Source: an uncultured Lachnospiraceae bacterium
GTDB taxonomy: Bacteria; Bacillota; Clostridia; Lachnospirales; Lachnospiraceae
Length of the DNA: 64,000 nt
Reading direction: 5' to 3'
NCBI GenBank assembly: GCA_946411695.1
Contig: CAMKEX010000001.1
Coordinates: 23,060 to 87,059, forward strand
The translations under genes were made by a program, and so were the position numbers. The notes below the pieces were generated by a model. It made no database searches and was not told where the DNA came from. It saw only the letters and a list, made by a program, of their open reading frames with translations. This document shows positions 9,495-18,576 of this stretch, piece by piece (the first letter of the stretch is position 1; the number at the start of each line of letters is the position of its first letter).

Positions 9495-11186
9495 TCACAT
9501 CCAGCGCAGCTTTTTCAGCAGACGCGCAATGGCCGCCCCCTTGGGAAGACCCAGGATATCCTCTTCGGTAAAGCTCCCCATCCTGATCAGAATGAAGAAG
9601 TAGACCGGTATGGCCGCCAGAATGGCCGGCACCAGAGCGACGAAGTTCGCGAAATATTCACCCCGCACATGGGAGGCGAGCGCGAAGATCACCCGGTAAA
9701 CCGCAAAAGCGGCGGCTCCCATGACGAGGGCGCTGAAGACAGGCTTCCAGTAGACCTTGACCGCATCAAAGCGCAGTCCCAGATAGTGCCGCAGGAACAT
9801 TTCATTGAGGGCAAAAATGATCGCCGCGTACAGGACGCTGACAAATACCATGGCATAAATGCCCCAGTCGGTAAACCGCAGGAAAAAGATCAGCGCAGCC
9901 GTCTGGATGATCAGGGAAATACCGGCGCTGACGATGGGCATATTCATCTTTCCGATCGCCTGCAGGACCGCGTTCGTGATGGTGCCCACAGACAAAAAGA
10001 TGACAGTGACGGACTGCAGGGCCAAAAGGACCGAGGCCAGTTCCAGCGTCTCCCACTGGGGGAACATCAGCATGGTGACCGGACGGGCCAGCACCAGCAG
10101 ACCCACTGCACAGGGAATGGAAATGATCAGTGCCATCCTGGAGGCGTTGAGGGAACGGCGCCTTGTCTCCAGAAGGTCCCCTGAGGCATAGGCCGTAGCA
10201 ATATTGGGAATGATCGCCGCAGACACTGCCGTCGCGACCGAGATCGGGATATTGGTGATAACTACAGCCTTGTTGGAAAACAGACCGAAAACCGTTGTGA
10301 CCGCGGCCTCGGGAAGGCCTCTTCCGTCGATCAGCATATTCAGATAGATCATCTGGTCCAGTGTTGTCGTCAGATTCAGAATAAAACTGCTCACAATAAA
10401 GGGCGTGACCACCAGGATCGTGCTCTTCATGATCCTGGCATAGGATTCCGTGCGCCCCGTGTCCAGAGCGATCCTGCCAAAGAATCCCTTCCTGTGTCTC
10501 AGATAAGCGATCACCATGAAAATGAGGGCTGTAGCAACACCGATGCCGGTACCCATTGCGCTTCCCATGGCGCCGCGGACAGCCTTTTCTGTCGGGTCTG
10601 CATGGATCGAAGCCGTGCGGATCAGGATCGAGGCCGCTCCGATACTGACCGCCGCATTGGCGATCTGCTCCAGGATCTGCGACACGGAAGTCTGCACCAT
10701 GGACTGGTTGGCCTGGAAATAGCCTCGCACCGCACCCAGAATGCCGAACAGAAAGACCGTCGGCGCGAAGACCCGCAGGACCGGGACCGCATTGTGTTTT
10801 ACCAGGACTCCCGCCCCGAGATACAGGAGCAGGCTTCCGGCTGTTCCTACGATGAGTGAATAGATCAGGGCACAATGAAATGTCCTCTGGGCGTTCCTGT
10901 ACTCTCCCACTGCGATCTTGGTCGACATCTGCCTTGAAATGGCCGCCGGGAGAGAGTTGGAGGAGAGGATCAGAATGATCATATAAATATTATAGGCCGC
11001 ACCGTAATAGCCGTTTCCCTCGTCTCCGATGATCGCAGTCAGCGGGGCGCGGTATAAAAGACCGATAATACGGACCACAATGGTCGCGATCGCCAGGATA
11101 CCTGCCTGCACGGCGATACTGCTGCCCGCAGACTTTCCTTTTCCGCTGTCCGCTTCCTCAATCTCTCGTCTCGCATTCTCACCCAT
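9495..11186 (-). CDS. Polysaccharide flippase, SpoVB/MurJ-like (MOP superfamily)
   Basis: Predicted multi-pass lipid-linked oligosaccharide or lipid II flippase. The start at 11186 follows AAGAGGA; the product is 562 residues. After a hydrophilic 30-residue head come about 14 hydrophobic helices, beginning VQAGILAIATIVVRIIGLLY and ending before a short cytoplasmic tail. GNGYYGAAYNIY and YFQANQSMVQTSVSQILEQI match the SpoVB subgroup common in clostridia with several paralogues. It stands alone between a convergent rqcH and glgA. Spore cortex or peptidoglycan precursor export is possible; the substrate cannot be told from sequence. Confidence 0.85.
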   Translation of the reverse strand: MGENARREIEEADSGKGKSAGSSIAVQAGILAIATIVVRIIGLLYRAPLTAIIGDEGNGYYGAAYNIYMIILILSSNSLPAAISRQMSTKIAVGEYRNAQRTFHCALIYSLIVGTAGSLLLYLGAGVLVKHNAVPVLRVFAPTVFLFGILGAVRGYFQANQSMVQTSVSQILEQIANAAVSIGAASILIRTASIHADPTEKAVRGAMGSAMGTGIGVATALIFMVIAYLRHRKGFFGRIALDTGRTESYARIMKSTILVVTPFIVSSFILNLTTTLDQMIYLNMLIDGRGLPEAAVTTVFGLFSNKAVVITNIPISVATAVSAAIIPNIATAYASGDLLETRRRSLNASRMALIISIPCAVGLLVLARPVTMLMFPQWETLELASVLLALQSVTVIFLSVGTITNAVLQAIGKMNMPIVSAGISLIIQTAALIFFLRFTDWGIYAMVFVSVLYAAIIFALNEMFLRHYLGLRFDAVKVYWKPVFSALVMGAAAFAVYRVIFALASHVRGEYFANFVALVPAILAAIPVYFFILIRMGSFTEEDILGLPKGAAIARLLKKLRWM

Positions 11187-11307
11187 GATGTCCTCTTTCT
11201 TTACCTGATTCTTCTCATTTGCGCCTCCTGCAGAAGGCACAGGTCATCTTCCCTGGATTCTTCTATCCGTAAATCTCTACCACTATATCATAAGTCTGCA
11301 GAAAAAC

Positions 11308-11336
11308 CAATCGAGCAGGATGCTCCTGCTCGATTG
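11308..11336 (-). terminator. Perfect 13-bp hairpin, terminator-like
   Basis: CAATCGAGCAGGA (11308-11320) pairs perfectly with TCCTGCTCGATTG (11324-11336) around a 3-base loop. On the minus strand it is followed by GGTTTTTC. It is a second possible stop for glgA transcripts. Confidence 0.65.
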
Positions 11337-11343
11337 ACCGTTG

Positions 11344-11388
11344 GCCGCCAAATGCATCTTCGTGCAAGCACGAGATGCGCCCGGCGGC
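11344..11388. repeat. Nested palindromic intergenic element
   Basis: GCCGCC (11344-11349) pairs with GGCGGC (11383-11388), enclosing GCATCTTCGTGC / GCACGAGATGC arms. It lies between two terminator hairpins and resembles in style the palindromic elements at 13.7 and 40.8 kb, though it is not an exact copy. Confidence 0.55.
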
Positions 11389-11401
11389 TTATCGCACAAA
11401 A

Positions 11402-11440
11402 AACTGCGGCAGGACAGCATATATGCCCTGCCGCAGTTTT
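11402..11440 (-). terminator. Terminator of glgA
   Basis: AACTGCGGCAGG (11402-11413) pairs with CCTGCCGCAGTT (11428-11439), 37 bases after the glgA stop. On the minus strand the hairpin is followed by a run of T. Confidence 0.85.
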
Positions 11441-11476
11441 CAAATTCAGATCATCAGATCATTTTGCAAATAATCC

Positions 11477-12925
11477 TCAGCCGATGAGCCAGTCATACAT
11501 CTCCTGATACTTGGCAGCGGACTGTGCCCAGGAGAAGTCTGCGCGCATAGCACGTTCAACCATCTTGTTCCACTCGAGGCGCTTGTCATAGTAGACCTGC
11601 TCGGCATAGCGGATGGAGTGCATCATCTCATGCGCATTGTAATTTGCAAATGTGAAGCCTGTACCGGTTCCCTCATATTCATTGTAAGGCTCAACGGTAT
11701 CTTTCAGGCCGCCGGTCTCGCGTACGATCGGAAGTGTGCCGTAGCGCAGGGACATCAGCTGGCTGAGTCCGCAGGGCTCAAACAGGGAAGGCATCAGGAA
11801 GGCATCGGAGGAAGCATAGATCTTGTGGGACAGTTCATCCGAATAGTAGATGTTCGCAGAGATCTTGTCATTGTACTTCCAGTCGAAGTAGCGGAACATG
11901 TTCTCATAGCGCTCTTCGCCGGTACCCAGAACGACCATCTGGATGGCGTCGAGGGAGAGGATCTCCTCGAGCACATAGGCGATCAGATCGAAGCCCTTCT
12001 GGTCTGTCAGACGGGAGACGATACCGATCATGAAGCACTTCTCGTCAACCTTGAGTCCCAGTTCCTTCTGAAGCGCAAGTTTATTCTTGACTTTCATCTT
12101 GCGGAAGTTGTCAACTGTATAAGGCTGCGGAATCTTCTTGTCATTGTCCGGTGAGAAATCAGTGTAGTCGATGCCGTTGATGATACCGCGCAGGTCGTTG
12201 CTCCTGGCATTCATCAGACCGTCAAGACCCTCGCCGTAGAACTGTGTCTTGATCTCTTCCGCATAGGTCGGAGAAACGGTAGTAATGGCATCTGCGTAGA
12301 CCAGACCGCCCTTGAGGAGGTTGGCATCCTTGTAAGCCTCGAGCTTATCCGGTGTGAAATAGTAGCCGGAAAGACCGGTGATATCTTCAACATCGCGGAC
12401 ATTCCACTTGCCCTGGAACTTCAGGTTGTGGATGGTCATGACGGACTTGATGCCCTGGAAGAACTCATTGCCGGCAAAACGCTCTTTGAGATAAACAGGG
12501 ACAAGACCTGTCTGCCAGTCATGGCAGTGGATCAGGTCGGGACGGAAATCGATTGCAGGAAGCGCGGACAGCACTGCCTTGGAGAAGAATGCGAAACGAG
12601 TGATCTCAAACAGAGGATCATCCGTATAAGGCTTGTCACTGGTAAAGAATCCTTCATTATCAATGAAGTAGAAGGTGATTCCCTCAACCTCTGCTTTCAG
12701 CACGCCTACATACTCGCTCTTCCAGTGGAAGTCCATGTAGAAGTGTGTGACATACTCCATCTTGTCCTTCATATCCTGCTTCATGCAGGAATACTTGGGC
12801 ATGATCACTCTGACGTCATAATACTCTTTGTCAAGTTCCTTCGGAAGAGAACCGACAACATCCGCCAGTCCGCCGGTCTTAATAAAAGGAACGCCCTCAG
12901 ATGCCACAAAAAGAATCTTCTTCAT
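11477..12925 (-). CDS. glgA: Glycogen synthase (ADP-glucose)
   Basis: Elongates alpha-1,4-glucan from ADP-glucose. GT5 fold: the ADP-glucose loop KTGGLADVVGSLP is at residues 16-28, HDWQTGLVP is in the N-terminal half, and the C-terminal domain has IGIVSRLTDQKG and PSLFEPCGLSQL. 482 residues from the ATG at 12925, about 9 bases after AGGGGG; a TTG two codons upstream is too close to that site. A -10-like TATAAT is at 13036-13041, giving a leader of about 100 bases. No other glg gene is adjacent. Confidence 0.95.
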   Translation of the reverse strand: MKKILFVASEGVPFIKTGGLADVVGSLPKELDKEYYDVRVIMPKYSCMKQDMKDKMEYVTHFYMDFHWKSEYVGVLKAEVEGITFYFIDNEGFFTSDKPYTDDPLFEITRFAFFSKAVLSALPAIDFRPDLIHCHDWQTGLVPVYLKERFAGNEFFQGIKSVMTIHNLKFQGKWNVRDVEDITGLSGYYFTPDKLEAYKDANLLKGGLVYADAITTVSPTYAEEIKTQFYGEGLDGLMNARSNDLRGIINGIDYTDFSPDNDKKIPQPYTVDNFRKMKVKNKLALQKELGLKVDEKCFMIGIVSRLTDQKGFDLIAYVLEEILSLDAIQMVVLGTGEERYENMFRYFDWKYNDKISANIYYSDELSHKIYASSDAFLMPSLFEPCGLSQLMSLRYGTLPIVRETGGLKDTVEPYNEYEGTGTGFTFANYNAHEMMHSIRYAEQVYYDKRLEWNKMVERAMRADFSWAQSAAKYQEMYDWLIG

Positions 12926-13102
12926 ATTCAATGACCCCCTGTTACAATAATGAAAATTGGGTATGCAGTCTATAGGTATTCTGATGATTGTTCCGGCAAA
13001 GAAGCGAAAATTCCCGAAATAATCAATCTTCCATCATTATACCTTATTCTCTGGCATTTTGCTTAATATTTTTGGAAAATATGAGCTTTTTTTGTCACAA
13101 AT

Positions 13103-13645
13103 TTAATCTCTGCAGCCCGCAATGTCATAATATTTCTGCATGGACGCCCTGCGTATACCCAGAAGTGACTGGACAGCTGCCGGGTCGGTCCCTCCTCTGA
13201 GCAAAGAAACCGCCAGTGAAGTCCTCAGGTCCTCAGGTGACACTCCCCTGTCGATCCCGGCAGACAGCGCATATTTTCTGACGATCTTCCACACAGCCTG
13301 CCTGGTCAGCTGCTCTCCTCCTCTGCCGGGAAAGAGTAAAGACCCGGGTCCCTGCACATCCCCGCGCACATCAAAGAGATACTTCATCAGGCTCTCCCTG
13401 GTCCGGCTTCCGAACGGGATCATCCTCTGAGCCCCTCCCGAGAGCAGGATACAGGAAATCTGCAGATCAACATTCTCAATCCGAAGCGCCGCAAGTTCAC
13501 GGACCTTCAGTCCGGCACCTCCCAGAAGCTCCAGGATCGCTCTGTCCCTGATCCCTGCATGGCTCTGCCGGTCCGGTGCATCCAAAATGCGCAGTCGTTC
13601 TTCTTTCGTCAGGATCATCTCCGATCCTCTTTGGCTTTCATTCAT
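13103..13645 (-). CDS. Degenerate tyrosine recombinase (Xer-like catalytic domain only)
   Basis: The 180 residues match only the C-terminal catalytic domain of XerC/XerD-type integrases; the N-terminal core-binding domain is missing. Compared with XerD, GLRVSEL reads GLKVREL (first catalytic Arg to Lys), HxxR in SPHVLRH reads SPEDLRT (His to Glu, Arg kept), and LLGH reads LLGI. The tyrosine in KYYDIA is kept. Start at 13645 after AGAGG; a second ATG at 13618 is possible. The frame is uninterrupted, so the gene seems maintained, but strand exchange is doubtful. It lies between rny and glgA with no mobile genes near it. A regulatory or structural DNA-binding role is conceivable. Confidence 0.7.
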   Translation of the reverse strand: MNESQRGSEMILTKEERLRILDAPDRQSHAGIRDRAILELLGGAGLKVRELAALRIENVDLQISCILLSGGAQRMIPFGSRTRESLMKYLFDVRGDVQGPGSLLFPGRGGEQLTRQAVWKIVRKYALSAGIDRGVSPEDLRTSLAVSLLRGGTDPAAVQSLLGIRRASMQKYYDIAGCRD

Positions 13646-13739
13646 ACTAACCTCTGATGGCGGAAGGCTTTTGTCCGGCGGCAGCACTTGCTGCGTAAGC
13701 GGGCCAAGTGTTTTGCACGCACGAAGGTAAAAAATGGTA

Positions 13740-13778
13740 AAGGATCATGCAATTTGGGCCGCTCCGGCGGCACAAATG
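13740..13778. repeat. Dispersed intergenic repeat, copy 1
   Basis: A 39-base block (AAGGATCATGCAATTT..., then GCCGC/GCGGC arms and ACAAATG) that recurs almost unchanged at 40818-40855. Upstream sequence at both sites (13660-13739 and 40740-40817) shares weaker similarity and GC-rich palindromes. Confidence 0.75.
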
Positions 13779-13781
13779 AAA

Positions 13782-13816
13782 AGTGCTGCGGATTCCTTCC
13801 GGCCTTCCGCAGCACT
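13782..13816 (-). terminator. Terminator of rny
   Basis: AGTGCTGCGGA (13782-13792) pairs perfectly with TCCGCAGCACT (13806-13816). On the minus strand TTTTC follows. It starts about 43 bases past the rny stop. Confidence 0.75.
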
Positions 13817-13858
13817 AACAATCATTTTCTCAATAAATAAAAATATTAATATATGGTA

Positions 13859-15409
13859 TTATTTCGCATAATCCGTAACTCTGGACTCACGGATTAAGTT
13901 TACTTTGATCTGACCGGGATATTCCATATCTGCTTCGATCTTCTTGGAAATATCTCTTGCCAGAATTACCATATCAGCATCACTGATCTGCTCAGGAACT
14001 ACCATTACGCGAACTTCTCTGCCTGCCTGTATGGCATAAGAATTACTGACCCCTTTAAAACTGTTGGTGATTTCTTCTAATTGTTTCAGTCTTGTCGTAT
14101 ATGCTTCAAGAGTTTCTCTCCTTGCACCCGGACGGGCTGCGGAGATCGTATCTGCCGCCTGTATGATACATGCGATCAGACTTGCCGGCTCTACGTCACC
14201 GTGGTGCGCTTCCACGGAATTAATGACTGTCTGTGATTCTTTATATTTCCTGCAGAGTTCGGCACCCAGCTGTACATGAGAACCTTCCATCTCATGATCG
14301 ACCGCCTTGCCGATATCATGCAGAAGTCCGGCGCGTTTAGCAAGACGGACATCAAGCCCGAGCTCACTCGCCAGAAGACCGGATAACTGTGCAACTTCGA
14401 TGGAATGCTTGAGTGCATTCTGTCCGTAACTTGTGCGGAAACGCATCTTGCCCAGGAGACGAACGAGTTCGGGATGAATCCCGTGTACGCCGACTTCCAA
14501 TGTGGCGGCTTCTCCTTCTTCTTTGATCCTGGCTTCCACTTCACGCTGTGCCTTGCCGACCATTTCCTCGATCCTGGCAGGATGGATTCTGCCATCGACG
14601 ATCAGCTTCTCCAGCGCTACACGTGCAACCTCGCGGCGAATCGGGTCAAATGCCGATATTACAACCGCTTCCGGTGTATCATCGATAATCAAGTCGACGC
14701 CTGTCATCGTCTCAAGAGTACGAATATTGCGTCCTTCACGTCCGATGATTCTGCCCTTCATTTCATCACCGGGCAGCTGGACAACAGAAATTGTAGCTTC
14801 GGAAACATGATCTGCCGCACAGCGCTGTATGGCATTGACCACATATTCCTTGGCCCGCTTATCTGCTTCTTCCTTGGCTTCCGCCTCGATCTCCTTGATC
14901 ATTCTGGCGGAATCCAGTTTCACTTCATCTTCAACAATCTTTAAAAGGTGTTCTTTTGCCTGTTCGGAGGTCAGGCCCGAAATACGCTCGAGTTCCTGTA
15001 TGCGCTGCTCATTAAGCATTGAAACTTCTTTCTGAAGTTTCTGCAGGTTTTCTTCCTTGGCTGCAAGACTCTGTTCCCTGCGCTCCAGCTGTTCGACTTT
15101 ATTATCGATCTGCTCTTCCTTCTGCTGAATCCTTCGCTCATTTTTCTGAACTTCATTGCGCCTGTTCTGGATCTCTTTCTCGAGTTCGTTCTTGGATTTG
15201 AACGTCTCCTCGCGGATCTCCAGCATAGCTTCGCGCTTCTTGGATTCGGCTTCGCGAAGGGCTTCGTCGATGATCGTTCTTGCCCTTGCATCTGCGCTGT
15301 CCACCTTGATCTCATCCTGCTTTCTGTGATTGCTGGATGTGATATACCAGGTGACGGGAACTGCCACTGCCATTGTAAGAATCACTGCAATAATGATTCC
15401 TATATTCAT
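13859..15409 (-). CDS. rny: Ribonuclease Y
   Basis: Membrane-anchored endoribonuclease that starts mRNA decay in Firmicutes. One N-terminal transmembrane helix (about residues 3-24), a long charged coiled coil (about 30-190), a KH domain with [15 protein letters not shown] near 215, and an HD domain with [12 protein letters not shown] near 365. 516 residues is standard. The ribosome site is GGAGG. A consensus promoter lies about 130 bases upstream, so it can be transcribed apart from recA-recX. Confidence 0.97.
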   Translation of the reverse strand: MNIGIIIAVILTMAVAVPVTWYITSSNHRKQDEIKVDSADARARTIIDEALREAESKKREAMLEIREETFKSKNELEKEIQNRRNEVQKNERRIQQKEEQIDNKVEQLERREQSLAAKEENLQKLQKEVSMLNEQRIQELERISGLTSEQAKEHLLKIVEDEVKLDSARMIKEIEAEAKEEADKRAKEYVVNAIQRCAADHVSEATISVVQLPGDEMKGRIIGREGRNIRTLETMTGVDLIIDDTPEAVVISAFDPIRREVARVALEKLIVDGRIHPARIEEMVGKAQREVEARIKEEGEAATLEVGVHGIHPELVRLLGKMRFRTSYGQNALKHSIEVAQLSGLLASELGLDVRLAKRAGLLHDIGKAVDHEMEGSHVQLGAELCRKYKESQTVINSVEAHHGDVEPASLIACIIQAADTISAARPGARRETLEAYTTRLKQLEEITNSFKGVSNSYAIQAGREVRVMVVPEQISDADMVILARDISKKIEADMEYPGQIKVNLIRESRVTDYAK

Positions 15410-15538
15410 ACAGGAGCACCTCCATATTCAATTGAACTGTTTGCTTTATTGTATAGAACACAAATTCCTGCAAATTCTGTTTCCCAGACAACAACAGAAT
15501 ATTCATTGTATTCTATCGAACAAACTCACAACATATTG

Positions 15539-15567
15539 ATTCTAAACTTAATATGTTCGCATGTCAA
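15539..15567 (-). promoter_or_regulatory. Sigma-A promoter of rny
   Basis: TTGACA (15562-15567) and TAGAAT (15539-15544), spacing exactly 17, on the minus strand. The leader of about 125 bases to rny contains AT-rich inverted sequence. Confidence 0.8.
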
Positions 15568-15654
15568 GTCATTCCTGAGTATGGGGTCCTGCCCGTAACG
15601 CCGTCCCCGGACCTCTTCAAATCCTGTCGGGACCGCTCCGGCAGGGTTTTGGTC

Positions 15655-16323
15655 TCAACTATAATCTCCTTCTGCCGAGCGCCGGATCAGGTCTGCCGGA
15701 TAACCTTTTCTGTGCAGAAAAGCCATGGTCTTCTGCCTCTCCTCGTAGGTCGCCCTGTCAGGATCAAATCCGCGCTTTCTCAGAAGACGGAGCACCTGTT
15801 CCTTCTGCGCCTCCTCAATGTCTTCCTCCAGGCCGACTTCCGCGAAAGCCTCTTCAATATCTGTCCCGGAGATCCCTCTTTCAGTCAGGTCCCGCGTGAT
15901 CCGAAGTCTGCTTCTGTCCTGCAGATGACTTCTCACATAGCTGCGGGCATAGCGGCGGTCATCCAGGTAACCTGCCCTGTGCAGTTTATCGACCGCATCC
16001 TCCACAAGGGAGGCGGGAAAGCCGGCATCGCACAGTTTCTCCCGGAGCCGCTGCTCGGAATAATCCCTGCTTCCCAGAAGTGTGCCGCAGCGCTGCATGC
16101 ATGCCGCGCGCAGAGATCTCATGATCTCTTCAAACGTCTCCTCTGCGATTTCTCCGCCTTCCTCAAGTCCCAGCCGGGACACCTTTGAAGAGGACAGGAC
16201 AAAACTCTCCCCGTCCTCCAAAGTCACCCGCACACGGCCCCGCGCCGGACGGGAAGCTGTGTCCCCGCCGCACCCCTGCCGGGTCCTGTTCCCAATCTGT
16301 TCGATCGAAAGAATTTCGTGCAA
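15655..16323 (-). CDS. recX: Regulatory protein RecX
   Basis: Modulates RecA filaments. The three-helix repeats are visible: SRDYSEQRLREKLCDAGFP, then VEDAVDKLHRAGYLDDRRYA with YVRS and ITRDLTERGIS, and a third repeat near the C-terminus (RKRGFDPDRATYEERQKTMA). The 222 residues include an N-terminal 75-residue segment typical of clostridial RecX. It lies 41 bases after recA and is probably cotranscribed under SOS control. Confidence 0.9.
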   Translation of the reverse strand: MHEILSIEQIGNRTRQGCGGDTASRPARGRVRVTLEDGESFVLSSSKVSRLGLEEGGEIAEETFEEIMRSLRAACMQRCGTLLGSRDYSEQRLREKLCDAGFPASLVEDAVDKLHRAGYLDDRRYARSYVRSHLQDRSRLRITRDLTERGISGTDIEEAFAEVGLEEDIEEAQKEQVLRLLRKRGFDPDRATYEERQKTMAFLHRKGYPADLIRRSAEGDYS

Positions 16324-16364
16324 AGCCTGTCCCTCACTGCCTTTCTGTCACATCATTCGCAGGA

Positions 16365-17420
16365 TCATTCGCCGTCAGTTCCTTCCTCCCGGGCAGGAGC
16401 CGGCATCTTGGCTCCGTCCGGATCAAGATTGTAGTACTCCCGCACTTTGCGGTCGATCTCTGCGAGAAGGTCCGGATGATCCAGCAGGAACTGCTTGGAA
16501 TTTTCACGTCCCTGCCCCACGCGGCTGCCCTCGTAGTTGTACCAGGCGCCGCTCTTATTGACAATATCACACGCTGCGGCAAGGTCCAGAACATCGCCTA
16601 CATAGGAAATGCCTTTGCCGTACATGATATCAAACTCCGCCTCTTTGAAAGGAGGTGCGATCTTGTTCTTCACGATCCTGACTCTTGTGCGGTTACCGAT
16701 GCTCTCTCCGCTCTGCTTGAGGGTCTCGATCCTGCGAACGTCCATGCGGACAGAGGCATAGAATTTCAGCGCGCGTCCGCCGGTGGTCACCTCGGGATTG
16801 CCGAACATAACACCGACCTTCTCACGCAGCTGGTTGATAAAGACCACCGAGCAGTTGGATTTGCTGATCACTGCCGTGAGCTTGCGGAGCGCCTGTGACA
16901 TCAGGCGCGCATGAAGGCCGACATGGGAATCTCCCATATCGCCGTCGATCTCCGCCTTGGGCACCAGCGCCGCCACAGAGTCAACGACGACGATATCGAT
17001 CGCGCCGGAGCGGACCATGGTCTCGGTGATCTCCAGCGCCTGCTCGCCGCTGTCGGGCTGGGAGATATACAGATTGTCGATATCCACGCCGATATTCTTG
17101 GCATAAACCGGGTCAAGTGCGTGCTCGGCATCAATGAATCCCGCAATGCCGCCGCGCCGCTGGACTTCCGCGATCATATGCAGTGTGACGGTCGTCTTAC
17201 CGGAGGATTCAGGTCCGTAGATCTCAATGATCCTGCCCTTGGGAATTCCGCCCAGTCCCAGAGCGATATCCAGGCTGAGGGAACCCGTGGGGATCGTCTC
17301 CACACTCAGCTGCGCTGCGGGATCGCCCAGTTTCATCACGGCGCCCTTGCCGAACTGTTTCTCTATCTGTGAGAGCGCTGCATCCAGCGCCTTCTGTCTG
17401 TCATCTTTTGCAATAGCCAT
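16365..17420 (-). CDS. recA: Recombinase A
   Basis: Strand exchange and SOS co-protease. Walker A GPESSGKT, the MAW motif and [17 protein letters not shown] are all intact; 351 residues. The ATG at 17420 is 8 bases from AAAGGAG; an in-frame GTG at 17426 is too close to it. A consensus promoter and LexA box lie directly upstream. The gene order recA-recX-rny on one strand is common in clostridia. Confidence 0.98.
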   Translation of the reverse strand: MAIAKDDRQKALDAALSQIEKQFGKGAVMKLGDPAAQLSVETIPTGSLSLDIALGLGGIPKGRIIEIYGPESSGKTTVTLHMIAEVQRRGGIAGFIDAEHALDPVYAKNIGVDIDNLYISQPDSGEQALEITETMVRSGAIDIVVVDSVAALVPKAEIDGDMGDSHVGLHARLMSQALRKLTAVISKSNCSVVFINQLREKVGVMFGNPEVTTGGRALKFYASVRMDVRRIETLKQSGESIGNRTRVRIVKNKIAPPFKEAEFDIMYGKGISYVGDVLDLAAACDIVNKSGAWYNYEGSRVGQGRENSKQFLLDHPDLLAEIDRKVREYYNLDPDGAKMPAPAREEGTDGE

Positions 17421-17441
17421 TTTCACGTCTCCTTTAGATTC

Positions 17442-17455
17442 AGAACATCTGTTCG
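17442..17455 (-). promoter_or_regulatory. LexA (SOS) operator of recA
   Basis: On the minus strand the site reads CGAACAGATGTTCT, one mismatch from the Gram-positive LexA palindrome CGAAC-N4-GTTCG. It starts 7 bases after the -10 hexamer, so LexA would cover the transcription start. Confidence 0.85.
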
Positions 17456-17462
17456 CTTTCTC

Positions 17463-17491
17463 AGTATAGCATTCCGTATTCCGGCCTGCAA
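17463..17491 (-). promoter_or_regulatory. Sigma-A promoter of recA
   Basis: TTGCAG (17486-17491) and TATACT (17463-17468) with a 17-base spacer on the minus strand. The rest of the 312-base gap up to the next gene at 17733 shows no gene and no clear terminator. Confidence 0.85.
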
Positions 17492-17732
17492 GTGTTTTTT
17501 CCGGTGTTTTTTATGACCCAAAAAGAGCCGCACGCAAAAAACCATCGATTTTCCGCGTCCGACTCCGTAAATAACAATTCTATATATGCAGACTGTTCCG
17601 CCCTGCTTTTGTACTGTCAGAATAGGTTTTCAGTATAATCCAAAGTCCGATGTCAGTCAATCCTGCGCCGCCCCCGCAAACAGTCGGCGGATGCACACAG
17701 GCCCCCGTCCGGGTCCTGTCGGGGAATGACAG

Positions 17733-18485
17733 TTACTGCGGAATATCCAGGTCCTCGATCCTGCCGCCTGTGAGACGGACAGCTTCCGCGATCTGTTCCG
17801 CGGACACATCTCCCTCTCCCGCAAGTTCCATGGGAGTCACCTTTCTGCCCAGTTCCTCAGCCAGTTCGTGCGCCTTGTCCGCGACCAGATTGACCATATC
17901 CTCCATCTGTCTGTCCATGGCGTGGTCATCCAGCATGGCAGAGATGAGGTCCTCCATACTGTCCATCACTCTTCTGCCCAGCTCTCCGTCCACCTCCTGC
18001 GGGCTGTCTAGGTGCCCCAGGAGTTTGACGCCTGTCACCAGCGCCTCATTGCCCGCACCGATCAGTTCCTCAATGCTGACGCCCTGACCGGAATAGAGTT
18101 TTGCGATATCCACAACAGAGGCCAGCATCTGCTCGGAGAGTTCCTTCTGGGCGGAGTGCTCTCCCGCCATGGCCGAGATCTTCACCGCCTCCAGAACTGG
18201 GTCGGAGAGCCGGGGAATCTCTTCGAGCATCTCCATATAGGATGCAAGGAAATTCTTCTCCTCATCCGGAAGGGCATCCGGATCGCCGGCCTGAGCGCCC
18301 ACGACGATCCTGTTGGCCTTCAGATAGTCCTCGACCTGCTGCAGCTGCTTATCCTCCAGTGACAGACCGCTGAAGATCTCCGAGATCTCTTCTCTGGAAA
18401 TCCTTCCTCCGTCACGCCTGGCCTGCTTCAGAGTGTCCTGCAGCAGGGCCATAAATTTCTGTTCTCTCTGAACACTGTTGTCCAT
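17733..18485 (-). CDS. Sigma-70-like protein lacking DNA-binding regions
   Basis: Residues 9-60 (FMALLQDTLKQARRDGGRIS...) resemble sigma-70 region 1.1. Residues 120-160 (YSGQGVSIEELIGAGNEAL) resemble the start of region 2 (core-binding helices), and residues 195-245 (MVNLVADKAHELAEELGRKVTPMELAG) resemble region 3. The promoter-reading parts of region 2.3-2.4 and all of region 4 are absent at 250 residues. It is highly acidic. It may bind core RNA polymerase without recognising promoters, or act as a sigma mimic. No operon partner is close; recA lies downstream behind its own promoter. Confidence 0.65.
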   Translation of the reverse strand: MDNSVQREQKFMALLQDTLKQARRDGGRISREEISEIFSGLSLEDKQLQQVEDYLKANRIVVGAQAGDPDALPDEEKNFLASYMEMLEEIPRLSDPVLEAVKISAMAGEHSAQKELSEQMLASVVDIAKLYSGQGVSIEELIGAGNEALVTGVKLLGHLDSPQEVDGELGRRVMDSMEDLISAMLDDHAMDRQMEDMVNLVADKAHELAEELGRKVTPMELAGEGDVSAEQIAEAVRLTGGRIEDLDIPQ

Positions 18486-18576
18486 AAACAGTCATCCTCC
18501 CTGTCCGTCACACCCTTTCCGATCATGCCGGAACATGTCTGCTCCATGGCATCACCTGTAAAAAAATGCAGCGGCC

